From positions 4,092,001 through 4,156,000 of the forward strand of contig NZ_SHKK01000001.1 in NCBI RefSeq assembly GCF_004217135.1: DNA of 64,000 nucleotides, given 5' to 3'. Positions 9,101 to 17,763 of this stretch are shown one piece after another. Position numbers and translations under genes: made by a program. Position 1 is the first letter of the stretch. Every line of letters starts with the position of its first letter. This DNA is from Micromonospora violae. GTDB taxonomy: Bacteria > Actinomycetota > Actinomycetes > Mycobacteriales > Micromonosporaceae. Below the pieces are notes generated by a model. The model had not been told where the DNA came from. It saw only the letters and a list, made by a program, of their open reading frames with translations, and did no database searches.

Positions 9101-9835
9101 TCAGCGTCCAGCAGGCATAACCCCTCTGATCGCCTCGCCGAGAGTCCGGGCAGGAACGTTTCCGCACGTGGACTCGACGTTCAGAAGATCAAAGGAGCGC
9201 TGCACTCGCCCCAACTCTTTGCCGAGTCGCCGGACTGCTTCGTCTCGGACTTCCGGCGGCTCGGCCATGAAGTCGCTGCATAGGGATTCCGCGGTGAGTG
9301 CCGAGGTACCGTCCGTCATCTGCCCAACTACCACCGGCGTGAAATAGCCCGCAAGGTAGATCACTAGAATGACAGCCAATGCCGCCTGAGCGAGGCCACC
9401 AAGAGAGAACGAGTAGTTTCTATCCCCGATCTGGATCTTAACGTTGCTCTTTGGGCCAGCAATCACACTTCCGGCGCCCACATCACCACCGATGATCATG
9501 CCCCCGCGGTCAGCGTGCTGTGTGTTCGTTTTGACCGGACCCATAGTAATGTGGTGAACAAGATCCGAGATCTTGATGTCGAAGGCCGAATCCCGCCCGG
9601 CCTCCTGGTTGATCGCCAGCGTCAAAAGCTCGTGCGCCTTGGGGTCATTGGGATAGTCGACGAAAGCCTGGTACGCCTGGGTGCCCCGGAAACGCTCTTG
9701 AAGGACACGCCGCAGCTGCACCAACTCGCCTCCCACATAGTTCCCCATAGCTCCAGAAAGAACATCCACAACCAACGTTCCCAAGTCCGTTTCTTCCACG
9801 CAACTCAGTATTCCGGGAAGCATGATCATCAACAT
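9101..9835 (-). CDS. Membrane protein with RHIM-like amyloid core and HdeA-like tail
   Basis: The 244-residue product has a mostly helical cytosolic N-terminal region (about 20-95). A glycine-rich linker contains IIGGDVGAGSVIAG (114-127) and then KIQIGDRNYSF (133-143). A single membrane segment spans about 147-165, and a C-terminal tail has two cysteines (186 and 224) in an LCSDFM...TLGEAI context like small actinobacterial HdeA-type secreted domains. The IQIG-x-x-N-Y core matches the RHIM amyloid consensus used in animal necroptosis signalling. A membrane effector that oligomerises through this motif is inferred. The ATG at 9835 was preferred over an upstream TTG; no strong ribosome-binding site is seen. 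Base composition is lower in GC than the surroundings. Confidence 0.6.
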   Translation of the reverse strand: MLMIMLPGILSCVEETDLGTLVVDVLSGAMGNYVGGELVQLRRVLQERFRGTQAYQAFVDYPNDPKAHELLTLAINQEAGRDSAFDIKISDLVHHITMGPVKTNTQHADRGGMIIGGDVGAGSVIAGPKSNVKIQIGDRNYSFSLGGLAQAALAVILVIYLAGYFTPVVVGQMTDGTSALTAESLCSDFMAEPPEVRDEAVRRLGKELGRVQRSFDLLNVESTCGNVPARTLGEAIRGVMPAGR

Positions 9836-10209
9836 GGACCGTTCGGGTGTTCGAAATTGAACCAAGGTGTCGAGGACGCGTGAAGAATGACCCCGAGGCG
9901 TCCGGCGAACTTGTTGATCAAGTTGAGGGTCTCCTGGCAGTCTCGCCGTGCTACCTTATGCAGAAAACGGGCGAGAGAGTTACGCGTTGATCGGCACGCC
10001 TGAAGATCTTGGCTCACGGTTCTTGAGTTTGTGACCCCGCCATGCCGCCGACAATCGGGAAAGGTCACTAGCCTTTGCGGACGGACACTTGACACGCCGG
10101 GCGGCGGGCCCCGTCAACTCGGCTGCAACGACCCCACTGGTACTCCATGGCGCGCATACCGGATGAGGCATATGCACAACCCGACTCAGGCAGTGCCGTC
10201 TTGCCGAAA
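9836..10209. other. Intergenic stretch between RHIM-like and Bell-type genes
   Basis: No gene with convincing codon bias is visible. A minus-strand open frame (9829-10095) encodes LINKFAGRLGVILHA near its end but has no start signal or recognised family. The stretch may hold the promoter of the RHIM-like membrane protein; I could not pick a reliable -35/-10 pair. Confidence 0.35.
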
Positions 10210-10617
10210 TTACGGCTCGTGGCGCTGTTGCGGAGGTGGCGCCAGATTCACTCCGCCGAAGATGTCGCGCGCCTGCACCACTGGCCCGGTGATGCGGCCC
10301 GAGACCGTGTTGGTCACCGTGTCGGCCCTCAGGGTTGTCTGGTGGAAGATCTCCCAGCGCCGGCGTAGCTCTTGATCAAAGAACGGATCCTGCGCGGCCG
10401 CGTCGACCAGCGCTCGCCGTAAAGCAACAGCTCGGTCATCGGATGTCGATGACGTCGGCTCGGCCTCAATCGAGGTCCGTAGGCCAGAGTGGTCCCCGGC
10501 CTTGCGGCGAACAAGGCGCACCAACGAGGCAAACGCCGTTTTTCCTGCGTCGGCCATGCCCTCTGCGGCCCGGGTCGACAGGGCCACCGCGATGGCCGCG
10601 AGAATCGGATCATCCAT
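10210..10617 (-). CDS. Bell-type helical effector with C-terminal BASS amyloid motif
   Basis: The 135-residue protein has an all-helical N-terminal domain (1-95) beginning MDDPILAAIA and containing FASLVRLVRRKAG and DPFFDQELRRRWE. This matches the actinobacterial Bell domain, the bacterial analogue of fungal HeLo-type membrane-lytic cell-death domains. The C-terminus (103-125) has N-x-x-SG...G-x-VVQA...I-x-G-G-VNL, a bacterial amyloid signalling sequence. The same motif is at the N-terminus of the NLR-like protein encoded just upstream, whose stop overlaps this ATG by 8 bp. The expected role, by analogy, is membrane-damaging cell suicide after amyloid templating by the NLR. The function is inferred; the motif match is direct. 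Confidence 0.78.
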   Translation of the reverse strand: MDDPILAAIAVALSTRAAEGMADAGKTAFASLVRLVRRKAGDHSGLRTSIEAEPTSSTSDDRAVALRRALVDAAAQDPFFDQELRRRWEIFHQTTLRADTVTNTVSGRITGPVVQARDIFGGVNLAPPPQQRHEP

Positions 10618-12781
10618 CTAGCTCTCCCCGGTTCGCTCCGGCATCAGGCTCTTCCCAGCCGACATCTTTCAGTCGTCGCTGCACGTCCACCGCTACCGGA
10701 TCGTCGAGTTCCAGCAGCGTCAGAAGGGCATCGGCGAGGGCTTCCCGGGCGGCACGTCGGTCGTGCAGCTTGAGGTGCGCTTCACCCTCGTACGACCGGG
10801 CCAGGGCCGCGTGCCGACGGTCGCCCAGCTCTCGAAAGAGTGCCGCTGCCGAGGTCAGCGCGGATAGCGCCTCCTCATGGTCACCTGTGCGGAGCAGCGT
10901 CTGACCGCGATGAAACTCAACCAGCCCCTGACTCCATCGGTTGTTCAGACGTTGAAAGACCTGCATCGCTTCGCGGTATGAGGCCAGCGCCTCAGCGAAC
11001 CGCCCGGCGCCGCGGTGCGCGTTGCCGAGGCTCATGAGCGCCAAGCCCGCGCCTCGTCTTTCTCCCATCCGGCCGAAGGTGTCGAGTGCCTCCTGCGCGT
11101 GTCGAGTGGCTGCCTGGAATTCTTCACGGTCCTCGTAGACCAGTCCGCAGCCACGCACGGCGAAGCCGGCAGTCCACAGGTCATCGACGTCCCGCGCCGC
11201 CCGCAGGGAATCGGTGTAGCTGCGCAAGGCCTCGTCGAGGTCCCCCCGATCCCACCAGGCGTCACCAAGGCTGAGCAGCAGCCAGCCTTCGGCCAGGCGG
11301 TCGCCCAGGTAGCGGGCGCATTGGAGCCCGATGAGGTGGCTGTCCACCCAGGCCCTCCAGTAGGAGCGCAGTTCGAAGAAGGCCATCCCAGCGAGCGCAA
11401 GCTGCCACCCGAACTGGTGCTGACCCCACCCGGACGCGGTCCGGATGAGGTCGAGAAGGTTGAGCCGCTCCTTCTCGCACCACCGCAGGGCTTCGTCGAG
11501 CGACTGCCTCGGAGGGTCGTCAACCTCAGGCAGGGAGCGACCCTGCGGGAGGATCGCCTGGTAGGCCGCATAGGTGTGGTGCAGATACCAGTCCAGCAGT
11601 CTCTCCCGCGCTGTGTGCACGGCGTCGAAGTTTTCGTCGAGGTTCGCCCGCTCCGCGGCGTAGAGCTTCAATAGGTCGTGCAGGCGGTATCGGTTGGGCC
11701 CGGTGCGGGCCAACATGTGTAGCCCGACCAGTGATTCCAGGTGGCGGCGCGCGGACTGTGGTGCGAGTCCGGTGAGGCTGGCCGCGGCGTCCAGGGCGAT
11801 GTCCGCCCCGGGGTGAATGCCGATCAGCCGGAAGACCCGCGCCGTCTCCGCGTTCAGCGCCTTGTACGACCAAGAGAAGACAGTCCGTACGGCCGACAGC
11901 TCGTCGTCCTCGACGGTCAGCGCATCAAGCCGGCTCTCCTCAGCCGCAAGTTCCTCGACCAACTCCGTGAGCGGCATTTCGTCGTCGAGGCAGGCTCGGT
12001 CGGCGACGATCCGCAGGGCGAGCGGCAGGTAGGAGCAGAGTTCGACCAGCTTAGCTACTGGTACTCGTTCGCGATCCACCCGTTCCGATCCGATCGTCAC
12101 GCTCAGCAGCCGCGTCGCGTCCTGGCTCGACAACACGTCCAGTACGGCACGGATGGCGCCATCGCGGACAGCCAGGCCGGAGAGCCGACTGCGGCTCGTG
12201 ATGATCACCATGCAGCTGGGTGAGGCCGGCAGGAGCGGTCGCACCTGCTCGGCGGTGGCGGCGTTGTCGAGGAGGATCAGCATCTTCCGGCCGGTGGTCA
12301 ACGATCGGTAGAGCGCGGCGCGACCGTGCAGGTCCCGCGGAATCTTCTCGGCGGGTACGTCCATGGCGCGGAGAAACCCGTCCAGGGCCTCGTGCGGAGT
12401 CAGCGGCGGCACAGCATCGTATCCGCGCAGATTGATGTAGATGTCGCCGTCGGGGAAACGTTCCCGAACCCGATGGGCCCAGTGCACGGCCAGCGCGGTC
12501 TTGCCGACCCCGGCACTGCCGGAGATCGTCGAGATGGTCACGACTGGCAGCTGCGCTTCATCGGTGGTCAGTTCGACCTCGTCGAGCAGGGAGTCGAGCT
12601 GCCGGATGTGCACCTCACGGTCGATGAAGCCCTTCGTCGCGGGCGGCAGCTGCCGTGGCGACGGCAGCGGCACCTCCTTAACCGTGCGCAAGTTGACGCT
12701 TCCCTGGATGAGGCCAGCCTGGACCACCGCCCCGCTGTGGCCGGAGAAGTCGTTCTCGACCGGGCCCCTGTCGTCAGTCAT
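10610..12781 (-). CDS. NLR-like NB-ARC/TPR protein with N-terminal BASS amyloid motif
   Basis: The 723-residue protein opens with a short tail holding a BASS-type motif (residues 10-31: N-x-x-SG...GAVVQAG...G-x-VNL). An NB-ARC/STAND ATPase follows (about 50-400; Walker A GSAGVGKT at 88-95, then LILLDNA), then a winged-helix-like region and TPR repeats (about 480-715). It lacks the N-terminal SARP DNA-binding domain of AfsR-like regulators, so it is better read as a signal-transducing NLR than a transcription factor. The ATG at 12781 overlaps the end of the GNAT gene by 8 bp and its stop overlaps the Bell gene. The TPR part presumably senses the trigger; the amyloid tail would seed the Bell protein. 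Confidence 0.82.
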   Translation of the reverse strand: MTDDRGPVENDFSGHSGAVVQAGLIQGSVNLRTVKEVPLPSPRQLPPATKGFIDREVHIRQLDSLLDEVELTTDEAQLPVVTISTISGSAGVGKTALAVHWAHRVRERFPDGDIYINLRGYDAVPPLTPHEALDGFLRAMDVPAEKIPRDLHGRAALYRSLTTGRKMLILLDNAATAEQVRPLLPASPSCMVIITSRSRLSGLAVRDGAIRAVLDVLSSQDATRLLSVTIGSERVDRERVPVAKLVELCSYLPLALRIVADRACLDDEMPLTELVEELAAEESRLDALTVEDDELSAVRTVFSWSYKALNAETARVFRLIGIHPGADIALDAAASLTGLAPQSARRHLESLVGLHMLARTGPNRYRLHDLLKLYAAERANLDENFDAVHTARERLLDWYLHHTYAAYQAILPQGRSLPEVDDPPRQSLDEALRWCEKERLNLLDLIRTASGWGQHQFGWQLALAGMAFFELRSYWRAWVDSHLIGLQCARYLGDRLAEGWLLLSLGDAWWDRGDLDEALRSYTDSLRAARDVDDLWTAGFAVRGCGLVYEDREEFQAATRHAQEALDTFGRMGERRGAGLALMSLGNAHRGAGRFAEALASYREAMQVFQRLNNRWSQGLVEFHRGQTLLRTGDHEEALSALTSAAALFRELGDRRHAALARSYEGEAHLKLHDRRAAREALADALLTLLELDDPVAVDVQRRLKDVGWEEPDAGANRGELDG

Positions 12782-13334
12782 GGGGCTGTATGTCCGACAG
12801 GAATTCACGGCCGATCAGCCCCATGAGCACGACATCGTGGTGGCGACCCGCCAGGTACTCCTGCTCCCTGAGTAGTCCTTCCTGGGTGAATCCCAGACTG
12901 TGGTGCAGCCGCAGGGAGGCGGCGTTGTCGGCGTGGATCTCGACGAGGCACTTGTGGTAGCGGCGCTCGGTGAACATGTACGCCAGCAGGATTCGGGCTG
13001 CCGCTGTGCCGTGCCCCCGCCTGCGGTGTGCCGCGCTGATCGCGAGGCCGTAGCTGAAGGTGCCGGTGCGCGCGTTCGTGCGATGAGTCGAGATGGCACC
13101 GATCATTCCGGTGTCGTCGATTCGCTCGATGGCGAGAGCGAAGCAGTCGTCACTCACTTCGGACAGGCTGAGGCGTTCGACATCTTTGCGCAGTTGTCCC
13201 CGCGAACGCGGTGGTTCGGCCATATAGACGGCACGCGCCCCGACGACGTCCGCAGCGAACTCTCGGTAGTAGCCGTCGTCCTCGGGCTCGATGGCGCGGA
13301 GCCTCACCAGGCTGCCCGACCATCCAGAGAACAC
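12774..13334 (-). CDS. GNAT-family N-acetyltransferase (RimJ/RimL-like)
   Basis: The 186-residue protein has the GNAT fold order: VRLRAIEPED at the start, an acetyl-CoA-binding segment AHRRRGHGTAAARILL, and the terminal LHHSLGFTQEGLLREQEYLAG, as in RimJ/RimL-type enzymes. GTG at 13334 was chosen because it follows the upstream stop by 9 bp with GGCGG as a ribosome-binding site; upstream codons overlap the DUF6879 gene in another frame. It is third in the five-gene operon that ends in the NLR/Bell pair and overlaps the NLR start. It could acetylate a partner in that system or be a passenger; the sequence does not decide. Confidence 0.8.
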   Translation of the reverse strand: MFSGWSGSLVRLRAIEPEDDGYYREFAADVVGARAVYMAEPPRSRGQLRKDVERLSLSEVSDDCFALAIERIDDTGMIGAISTHRTNARTGTFSYGLAISAAHRRRGHGTAAARILLAYMFTERRYHKCLVEIHADNAASLRLHHSLGFTQEGLLREQEYLAGRHHDVVLMGLIGREFLSDIQPHD

Positions 13335-13345
13335 GGAACCGCCGA

Positions 13346-13885
13346 TCAGCTCGCAGCCGTCACGGTCGCGGGAAGCTCCGTGAAGTGGGTGGCTCTCGTC
13401 CAAGCCCGGTCCCGCCACTGGCAGTGCATCAACACCTCAGCGGGATCTTCGGTGGTGCTGAAGCCCACGAACCGGTCATCGTCGGTGAAGTGCAGGAAGG
13501 CAACGACCTGCGAGTCGAACAGCCAGAAGTCGTACTCCGGCAGCGCCAGCTCTGCCGCGCGTGTGCGGGCAAGGTATCGAATATCCTCACCCACCGCCAG
13601 ATTGTGCGGCGTCACCGATATCTCGAAACGCAAATAGTCGCTCGGGGGCTCGTCAACGACCCGCACCCGCTCCACCCGCTTGCCCTTCGAGGTCTCCGCT
13701 TCCATCAGGTCCAGCCACGACCGAAGCCACTCGATGCCCGGATCTCCCCCGGCGAGGAACGTCTGGAATGGCTCGTCCTCGGACGCGAGGCCGTATGACC
13801 GGCGAACCTCCAGCTTGAAGGCCACGTGTTGGAAGTCTTCGAACAGGCGCTGGAAAGCGTCTGGATCAGTGACGAGCAACCCCAT
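13346..13885 (-). CDS. DUF6879 family protein
   Basis: The 179-residue protein matches the actinobacterial DUF6879 pattern: an N-terminal FEDFQHVAFKLEVRRSYG block, a central RVRVVDEPPSDYLRFE block, then DFWLFDSQVVAFLHFTDDD. Its function is unknown. These genes commonly sit beside XRE/DUF397-type regulators and in mobile or defence regions. The start ATG at 13885 lies immediately after the stop of the 66-residue gene (TGAGATG), so coupling is tight. It is the second gene of the NLR/Bell operon. Confidence 0.75.
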   Translation of the reverse strand: MGLLVTDPDAFQRLFEDFQHVAFKLEVRRSYGLASEDEPFQTFLAGGDPGIEWLRSWLDLMEAETSKGKRVERVRVVDEPPSDYLRFEISVTPHNLAVGEDIRYLARTRAAELALPEYDFWLFDSQVVAFLHFTDDDRFVGFSTTEDPAEVLMHCQWRDRAWTRATHFTELPATVTAAS

Positions 13886-13886
13886 C

Positions 13887-14087
13887 TCAGCCCTTCTGTT
13901 CGAACCAGGTCATCAGCTCGCGCGGCACCACGACGAACGTCTCGTTGGGCAGCACGTCGCGCAACTGCGCGAGCGCCTCAGGATCGGTCAACTGGTAGCC
14001 CTGCACCACGATGTCGCCCTCGTCAGTCTCGTAGAGGGTGGGGCAGGAGCCAGAGTTGCTCGACGTCGTCAGAAAGCGAAGCTTCAT
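13887..14087 (-). CDS. Small hypothetical protein, first gene of NLR/Bell operon
   Basis: This 66-residue protein begins MKLRFLTTSSNSG and contains CPTLYETDEGDIVVQGYQL followed by a short helical end. It resembles the small proteins often encoded directly before DUF6879 genes. The ATG at 14087 was chosen because a strong GGAGGGGG ribosome-binding site lies about 5 bp upstream; the open frame continues a few codons further without one. A sigma-70-like promoter is located 30-60 bp upstream. Function unknown. Confidence 0.7.
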   Translation of the reverse strand: MKLRFLTTSSNSGSCPTLYETDEGDIVVQGYQLTDPEALAQLRDVLPNETFVVVPRELMTWFEQKG

Positions 14088-14117
14088 CGTTCCCCCTCCA
14101 GAGGTCGGCAACTACGG

Positions 14118-14146
14118 ATAGTAGTTAGGCGCATACACCGAATCAA
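14118..14146 (-). promoter_or_regulatory. Sigma-70-like promoter of the NLR/Bell operon
   Basis: On the minus strand, TTGATT (14141-14146) and TACTAT (14118-14123) are separated by exactly 17 bp. They point at the operon starting at 14087, which has a strong GGAGGGGG ribosome-binding site. It is read from sequence only. Confidence 0.55.
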
Positions 14147-14192
14147 TAGATTCCCACCTCTGAACGACTTCCGGCGAGCCGCCCGCCAGAGT

Positions 14193-17100
14193 TCACGGCA
14201 GCTCGGGCACCCCGCGCAGCAACGCCAACGCCGAACGGTCGGAGCTGAGCTGGGCCAGCTCGGCGTTGATGAAGTCGGTGAAGAACTCGGCGGGCGACCC
14301 GGGGAAGCCAGGCTCCTCACCCGAGTGCCACTGGTGTAGCCACGGCTCGATCTCCACCAGCCCGGCAAGCAGCGGTAGCAGCCGGTGCGCCGGCCACGCC
14401 TCCTGCGTCTTCCGGTCAAGGTAGACGGTGGCGAGCGCCTGCGCCTGCCTCAAGTGGTCCCACCCGGCCCAACCGAGCAGCTCACTGCCGTCGCTATCCC
14501 GCCCCGCCTGCGGGTACGAGATGAACCGCTCCTTCGGCACATCGAGCTTGCCGCGCGCCTTCCAGTACGACGGCCGGGCGAAGTCCGCCGACGTGTACTT
14601 CGGCGGCACCTCGATGGTGACCTTCTCCCCCGCGTCCTCCTTGCGCTGCAACGCCCAGGTCCGCTCCCACTGCGCACGCTTGCGCAGCCCGGCTGGCTTG
14701 TAACGCTGCGCAGGCAAGTACGGCACGTGCTCGTCGGCGAGCAACTGCCCCAGCGTGCGGGTCAGGTCGTAGCTGTCGTGCCCAACCCACAGGTCCAGCA
14801 CCGCCCGGAAATCCTGATCGCCACCGACCCGGTCGGCGAGCTGCGCCACCGACAAGGGCTTCGGCTGCCCCGCCCACAGCTCCGCGGACTCCAACCGATC
14901 GAGCAGCCACTCCCACAGCGCGGCCGACTGCATCTTCTCCCACCCGTCGGTGGACCAGCGCCGCTTGCACTCCGGCCGCTCGATCAGCCCAATGTGCCGG
15001 TTCGCTTCGATGGTGGCGATCCGCCGCTCCACGAGGGACCGGTACTCCGCCGGCCAGTGCGGCTGCGGCCGGTCGATCGGCTTCGACCCGTGCCGGTTGA
15101 ACCACTCGGTCTGCGCCCCGCTGGTGTGCAGCACAATCTCGAAGGCCCGCTCCCCCAACGCCAACTCCGGTGGGTCGGCGCAGGTCAGGTCCTCATCGAT
15201 CAGCCCGTAGAGCCGGTAGACCTCCCAGTCCAACTCCTCCTGCAACGCGATCATCCGCGCCCGCACCGAGTGGTACTCCGCCGCAGCCTCCGCGAGCCGC
15301 TGCCGGCTAGGCACGCCCGAGGCGGCAACCGCCGCCGGGGTCAAGCTAGCGAGCCGCTGCGCCAGCTGATCAATCTCCCGAGCCCGCCCCAACGGGTACG
15401 CCGAAGGCAGCGGAAACTCCTCCAGCTTGGTACCAGTGAACTCCCACCGATCCATCCAAGCCTCGGGCTGAATGCCCCGCCCGATCCCGCTCCCTGCCTT
15501 GCTCTGGCTCACCTGCTTCAGCCAGAAGCAGGCGGTCGAGCTGTTCAGCACCCCGAGCAGCCGCAGGTGATCGTCCTCCGTCGCCCCCTCCGGCAACTTA
15601 ATCACCGGCGCGTGACGGTTAAAGATCTTCCCACCTCGATCAAGGACGAAATGGTTATGGGTAGCCACGAAAACAAAGACGATCGACAAAGGCTCCCGAA
15701 GTCTCTGAGCATAATTTTCTAGATGCTCATACCAGTGCCGACCCTTGTCCGCCATCGTCATGCCAAAGATAACCCGGGCCTTCAGGGTAGTGCGCATCGG
15801 CCACAAACGAGAAACCAAAGGGTGATCGGGAGGCGCAACCTTCGAATGTTTCTCATCAACGTACGGCGAACGCGCGAAAAGCGGTTCCTCTATCCGAAAG
15901 TCACGAACATGCTCACCCGTAGCGAAAACGTCGACAAAGTCGCGCTCCCCAAGCCTTCTAACAGTTGCAAGATCGGGAAGAATCCAGGCATCATCTTCAC
16001 CAAGCACAGTAGTCCGGCCGATCGAGTCGACCAGGTCAGCAAGTCGCCGCTCCAACTTCAATGACTGCATCAGACTCACCGCGCCACCCCCGGAAAGGCT
16101 CCAGGGGTAGCCAGCGAACCTCGAACGTGGAAGATCAACGACGTTGATCCACTCGGATTCAGAATCCGGATAGTCGAATTGCTTGATAATTGACGCCCAA
16201 ACCAAACCTTCGGCGGGGTTTTCCGGAGTCGAAGGCTCGCCCCGCACGCCGAGGACCGTGCGCAGGGTGGGAGAACGGCGGCGCTTGTTTGCGCGGCCAA
16301 CAAGGATCACCGTCGGCGTGCCGTGGCCGGGAATGTAGGCGCCGGAGGTATCGATCACCTCAGTCAACTCGACCTCGTGGGCAAAGTACTTCTCGATCAG
16401 GTGCTTACCAAACTCGCGCTTCATGAAGGCGTTACCGGTAATTTGGCCAACGTAGCCAGCAGCCTCGCCGTGCTCGTCTGACCAATTAGCCAGATCGAAG
16501 AACCGCTTTGCGAAGGGCACGGTCAACGCGTACTGCCGGTGGCAAACAGTCTTATAGATCTCGCGGTAGAGGCTATTGCGGGCGCTGTCGGCGACGGTGA
16601 TGTAGGGCGGGTTACCGACCACCACCGTGTACTGATTCTCGGCGAGGTAGTCCTTGAGGAGGTCGGCGTCTTCGCTCTCGTACGCGAAAATGTTCTTCTT
16701 TGGGGCCTCAGTCTCGTCGTTCTCCTGCGCCTGACTCTCCAAGACCTTGAGCAGGTCACCCTGAGCTCGGGAGTACAACGGGCCCCATGGCAGCAGTGAG
16801 TCGCCTGTCGCGACCCGGATCGGCCACTCCGGCGTGCGTTCCAGCTTGTTCAGGCCGCAGACCTTCATCGCCGCGATCAGCAGCCGGAACCGTGCGATCG
16901 CCACCGCGAAGCCGTTGATGTCGACGCCGGTGACCTGGCCGAGCGCCCGCTCGGCGAGCACCTTCACGTCGGTGGCCGGCTCCCGGTCCCGCCACTTACC
17001 CACCAACCGGTGGAACGCACCGAGCAGGAAGTGGCCGGAGCCGCAGGTCGGGTCGATGACGCTGGTCGCGGCGAGGCCGAACTCCTTGACCGCAGGCTCG

Positions 17101-17729
17101 AACGTGCGGTCGAGGATGAACTCCTCCACGAACTCCGGCGTCTGCAACAGCGCGTACGTCTTCTTCGCGTGCGTCGACATGTCCTGGTAGAGGTCGCCCA
17201 GGAAGCGGGTGTTCAGGTCGTCGCGGCGCAGCGACTCCTGGCCGGCGCCGCGCCGGAAGAAGTCGCTCAGCTCCTCAGCGGCGGGGCCGGAGATGTCGAA
17301 CCGCCACAGCGGGTTGTGCTTTCTGTCGAAGATCTTGCCGGTGGCCTTCAGCTCCGCCAGATAGCCGAACGCCTCCCGCAGCCAGTGCCGGTCGTTGTGG
17401 CGGGGATTGGCGATCAGGTACGCCTGCCGGTGCTGCACGGCCCGTTCGGCCGGCGCGGCCGGGTCGGCGCCGCCGATCCAGAGCTTCTCGACCAGCGCGT
17501 TGTCCTCGCAGAATCGGACGAACACGCAGCCGAGCACCCAGGCCACCGCCGCCTGGTCGAGCACGTCGTCGAGCCAGGTCTCGAAGCTGCCGCCGACCCG
17601 CTGGGCGGCCTGCGCCGCCGCGTACTCCTGGCGCAGCTCAGCCCGCAGGCCCGGCGCCTCCGCGACCTGCCGACGCAGATCCTCCACCAGGGTCTTGACC
17701 TGCGTCTGCAACGCCTTCAGCTCGATCAC
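14193..17729 (-). CDS. pglX: PglX, BREX type 2 adenine-specific DNA methyltransferase
   Basis: The 1178-residue protein has SAM-binding motif I DPTCGSGHF at 226-234 and the N6-adenine methyltransferase motif NPPY at 373-376, then a long C-terminal region typical of PglX/BrxX. In Pgl/BREX it provides the modification linked to self/non-self discrimination. The start is a GTG at 17729. It lies 34 bp after the DUF262 gene, so the two are probably co-transcribed. Codons for about residues 540-710 are visibly more AT-rich than the rest, consistent with exchange of a target-recognition segment. I saw no homopolymer longer than about six bases that could drive phase variation. Identification is strong. 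Confidence 0.93.
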   Translation of the reverse strand: MIELKALQTQVKTLVEDLRRQVAEAPGLRAELRQEYAAAQAAQRVGGSFETWLDDVLDQAAVAWVLGCVFVRFCEDNALVEKLWIGGADPAAPAERAVQHRQAYLIANPRHNDRHWLREAFGYLAELKATGKIFDRKHNPLWRFDISGPAAEELSDFFRRGAGQESLRRDDLNTRFLGDLYQDMSTHAKKTYALLQTPEFVEEFILDRTFEPAVKEFGLAATSVIDPTCGSGHFLLGAFHRLVGKWRDREPATDVKVLAERALGQVTGVDINGFAVAIARFRLLIAAMKVCGLNKLERTPEWPIRVATGDSLLPWGPLYSRAQGDLLKVLESQAQENDETEAPKKNIFAYESEDADLLKDYLAENQYTVVVGNPPYITVADSARNSLYREIYKTVCHRQYALTVPFAKRFFDLANWSDEHGEAAGYVGQITGNAFMKREFGKHLIEKYFAHEVELTEVIDTSGAYIPGHGTPTVILVGRANKRRRSPTLRTVLGVRGEPSTPENPAEGLVWASIIKQFDYPDSESEWINVVDLPRSRFAGYPWSLSGGGAVSLMQSLKLERRLADLVDSIGRTTVLGEDDAWILPDLATVRRLGERDFVDVFATGEHVRDFRIEEPLFARSPYVDEKHSKVAPPDHPLVSRLWPMRTTLKARVIFGMTMADKGRHWYEHLENYAQRLREPLSIVFVFVATHNHFVLDRGGKIFNRHAPVIKLPEGATEDDHLRLLGVLNSSTACFWLKQVSQSKAGSGIGRGIQPEAWMDRWEFTGTKLEEFPLPSAYPLGRAREIDQLAQRLASLTPAAVAASGVPSRQRLAEAAAEYHSVRARMIALQEELDWEVYRLYGLIDEDLTCADPPELALGERAFEIVLHTSGAQTEWFNRHGSKPIDRPQPHWPAEYRSLVERRIATIEANRHIGLIERPECKRRWSTDGWEKMQSAALWEWLLDRLESAELWAGQPKPLSVAQLADRVGGDQDFRAVLDLWVGHDSYDLTRTLGQLLADEHVPYLPAQRYKPAGLRKRAQWERTWALQRKEDAGEKVTIEVPPKYTSADFARPSYWKARGKLDVPKERFISYPQAGRDSDGSELLGWAGWDHLRQAQALATVYLDRKTQEAWPAHRLLPLLAGLVEIEPWLHQWHSGEEPGFPGSPAEFFTDFINAELAQLSSDRSALALLRGVPELP

Positions 17730-17763
17730 CGCCAGATTCTAAGGCCGGACGCCCCCACAGCCA

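Noticed and set aside
9829..10095. Minus-strand open frame between the RHIM-like and Bell genes
   Set aside because: A short plausible segment (LINKFAGRLGVILHA) but no start signal, no recognised family, and overlap with the next gene's start.
10610..12781. AfsR/SARP transcription factor at the NLR gene
   Set aside because: It has NB-ARC and TPR but lacks the N-terminal winged-helix and BTAD domains; the N-terminus is a short amyloid-motif tail instead.
14193..17729. Phase-variable homopolymer tract in pglX
   Set aside because: I looked for a G/C run as in Streptomyces pglX and saw none longer than about six bases.
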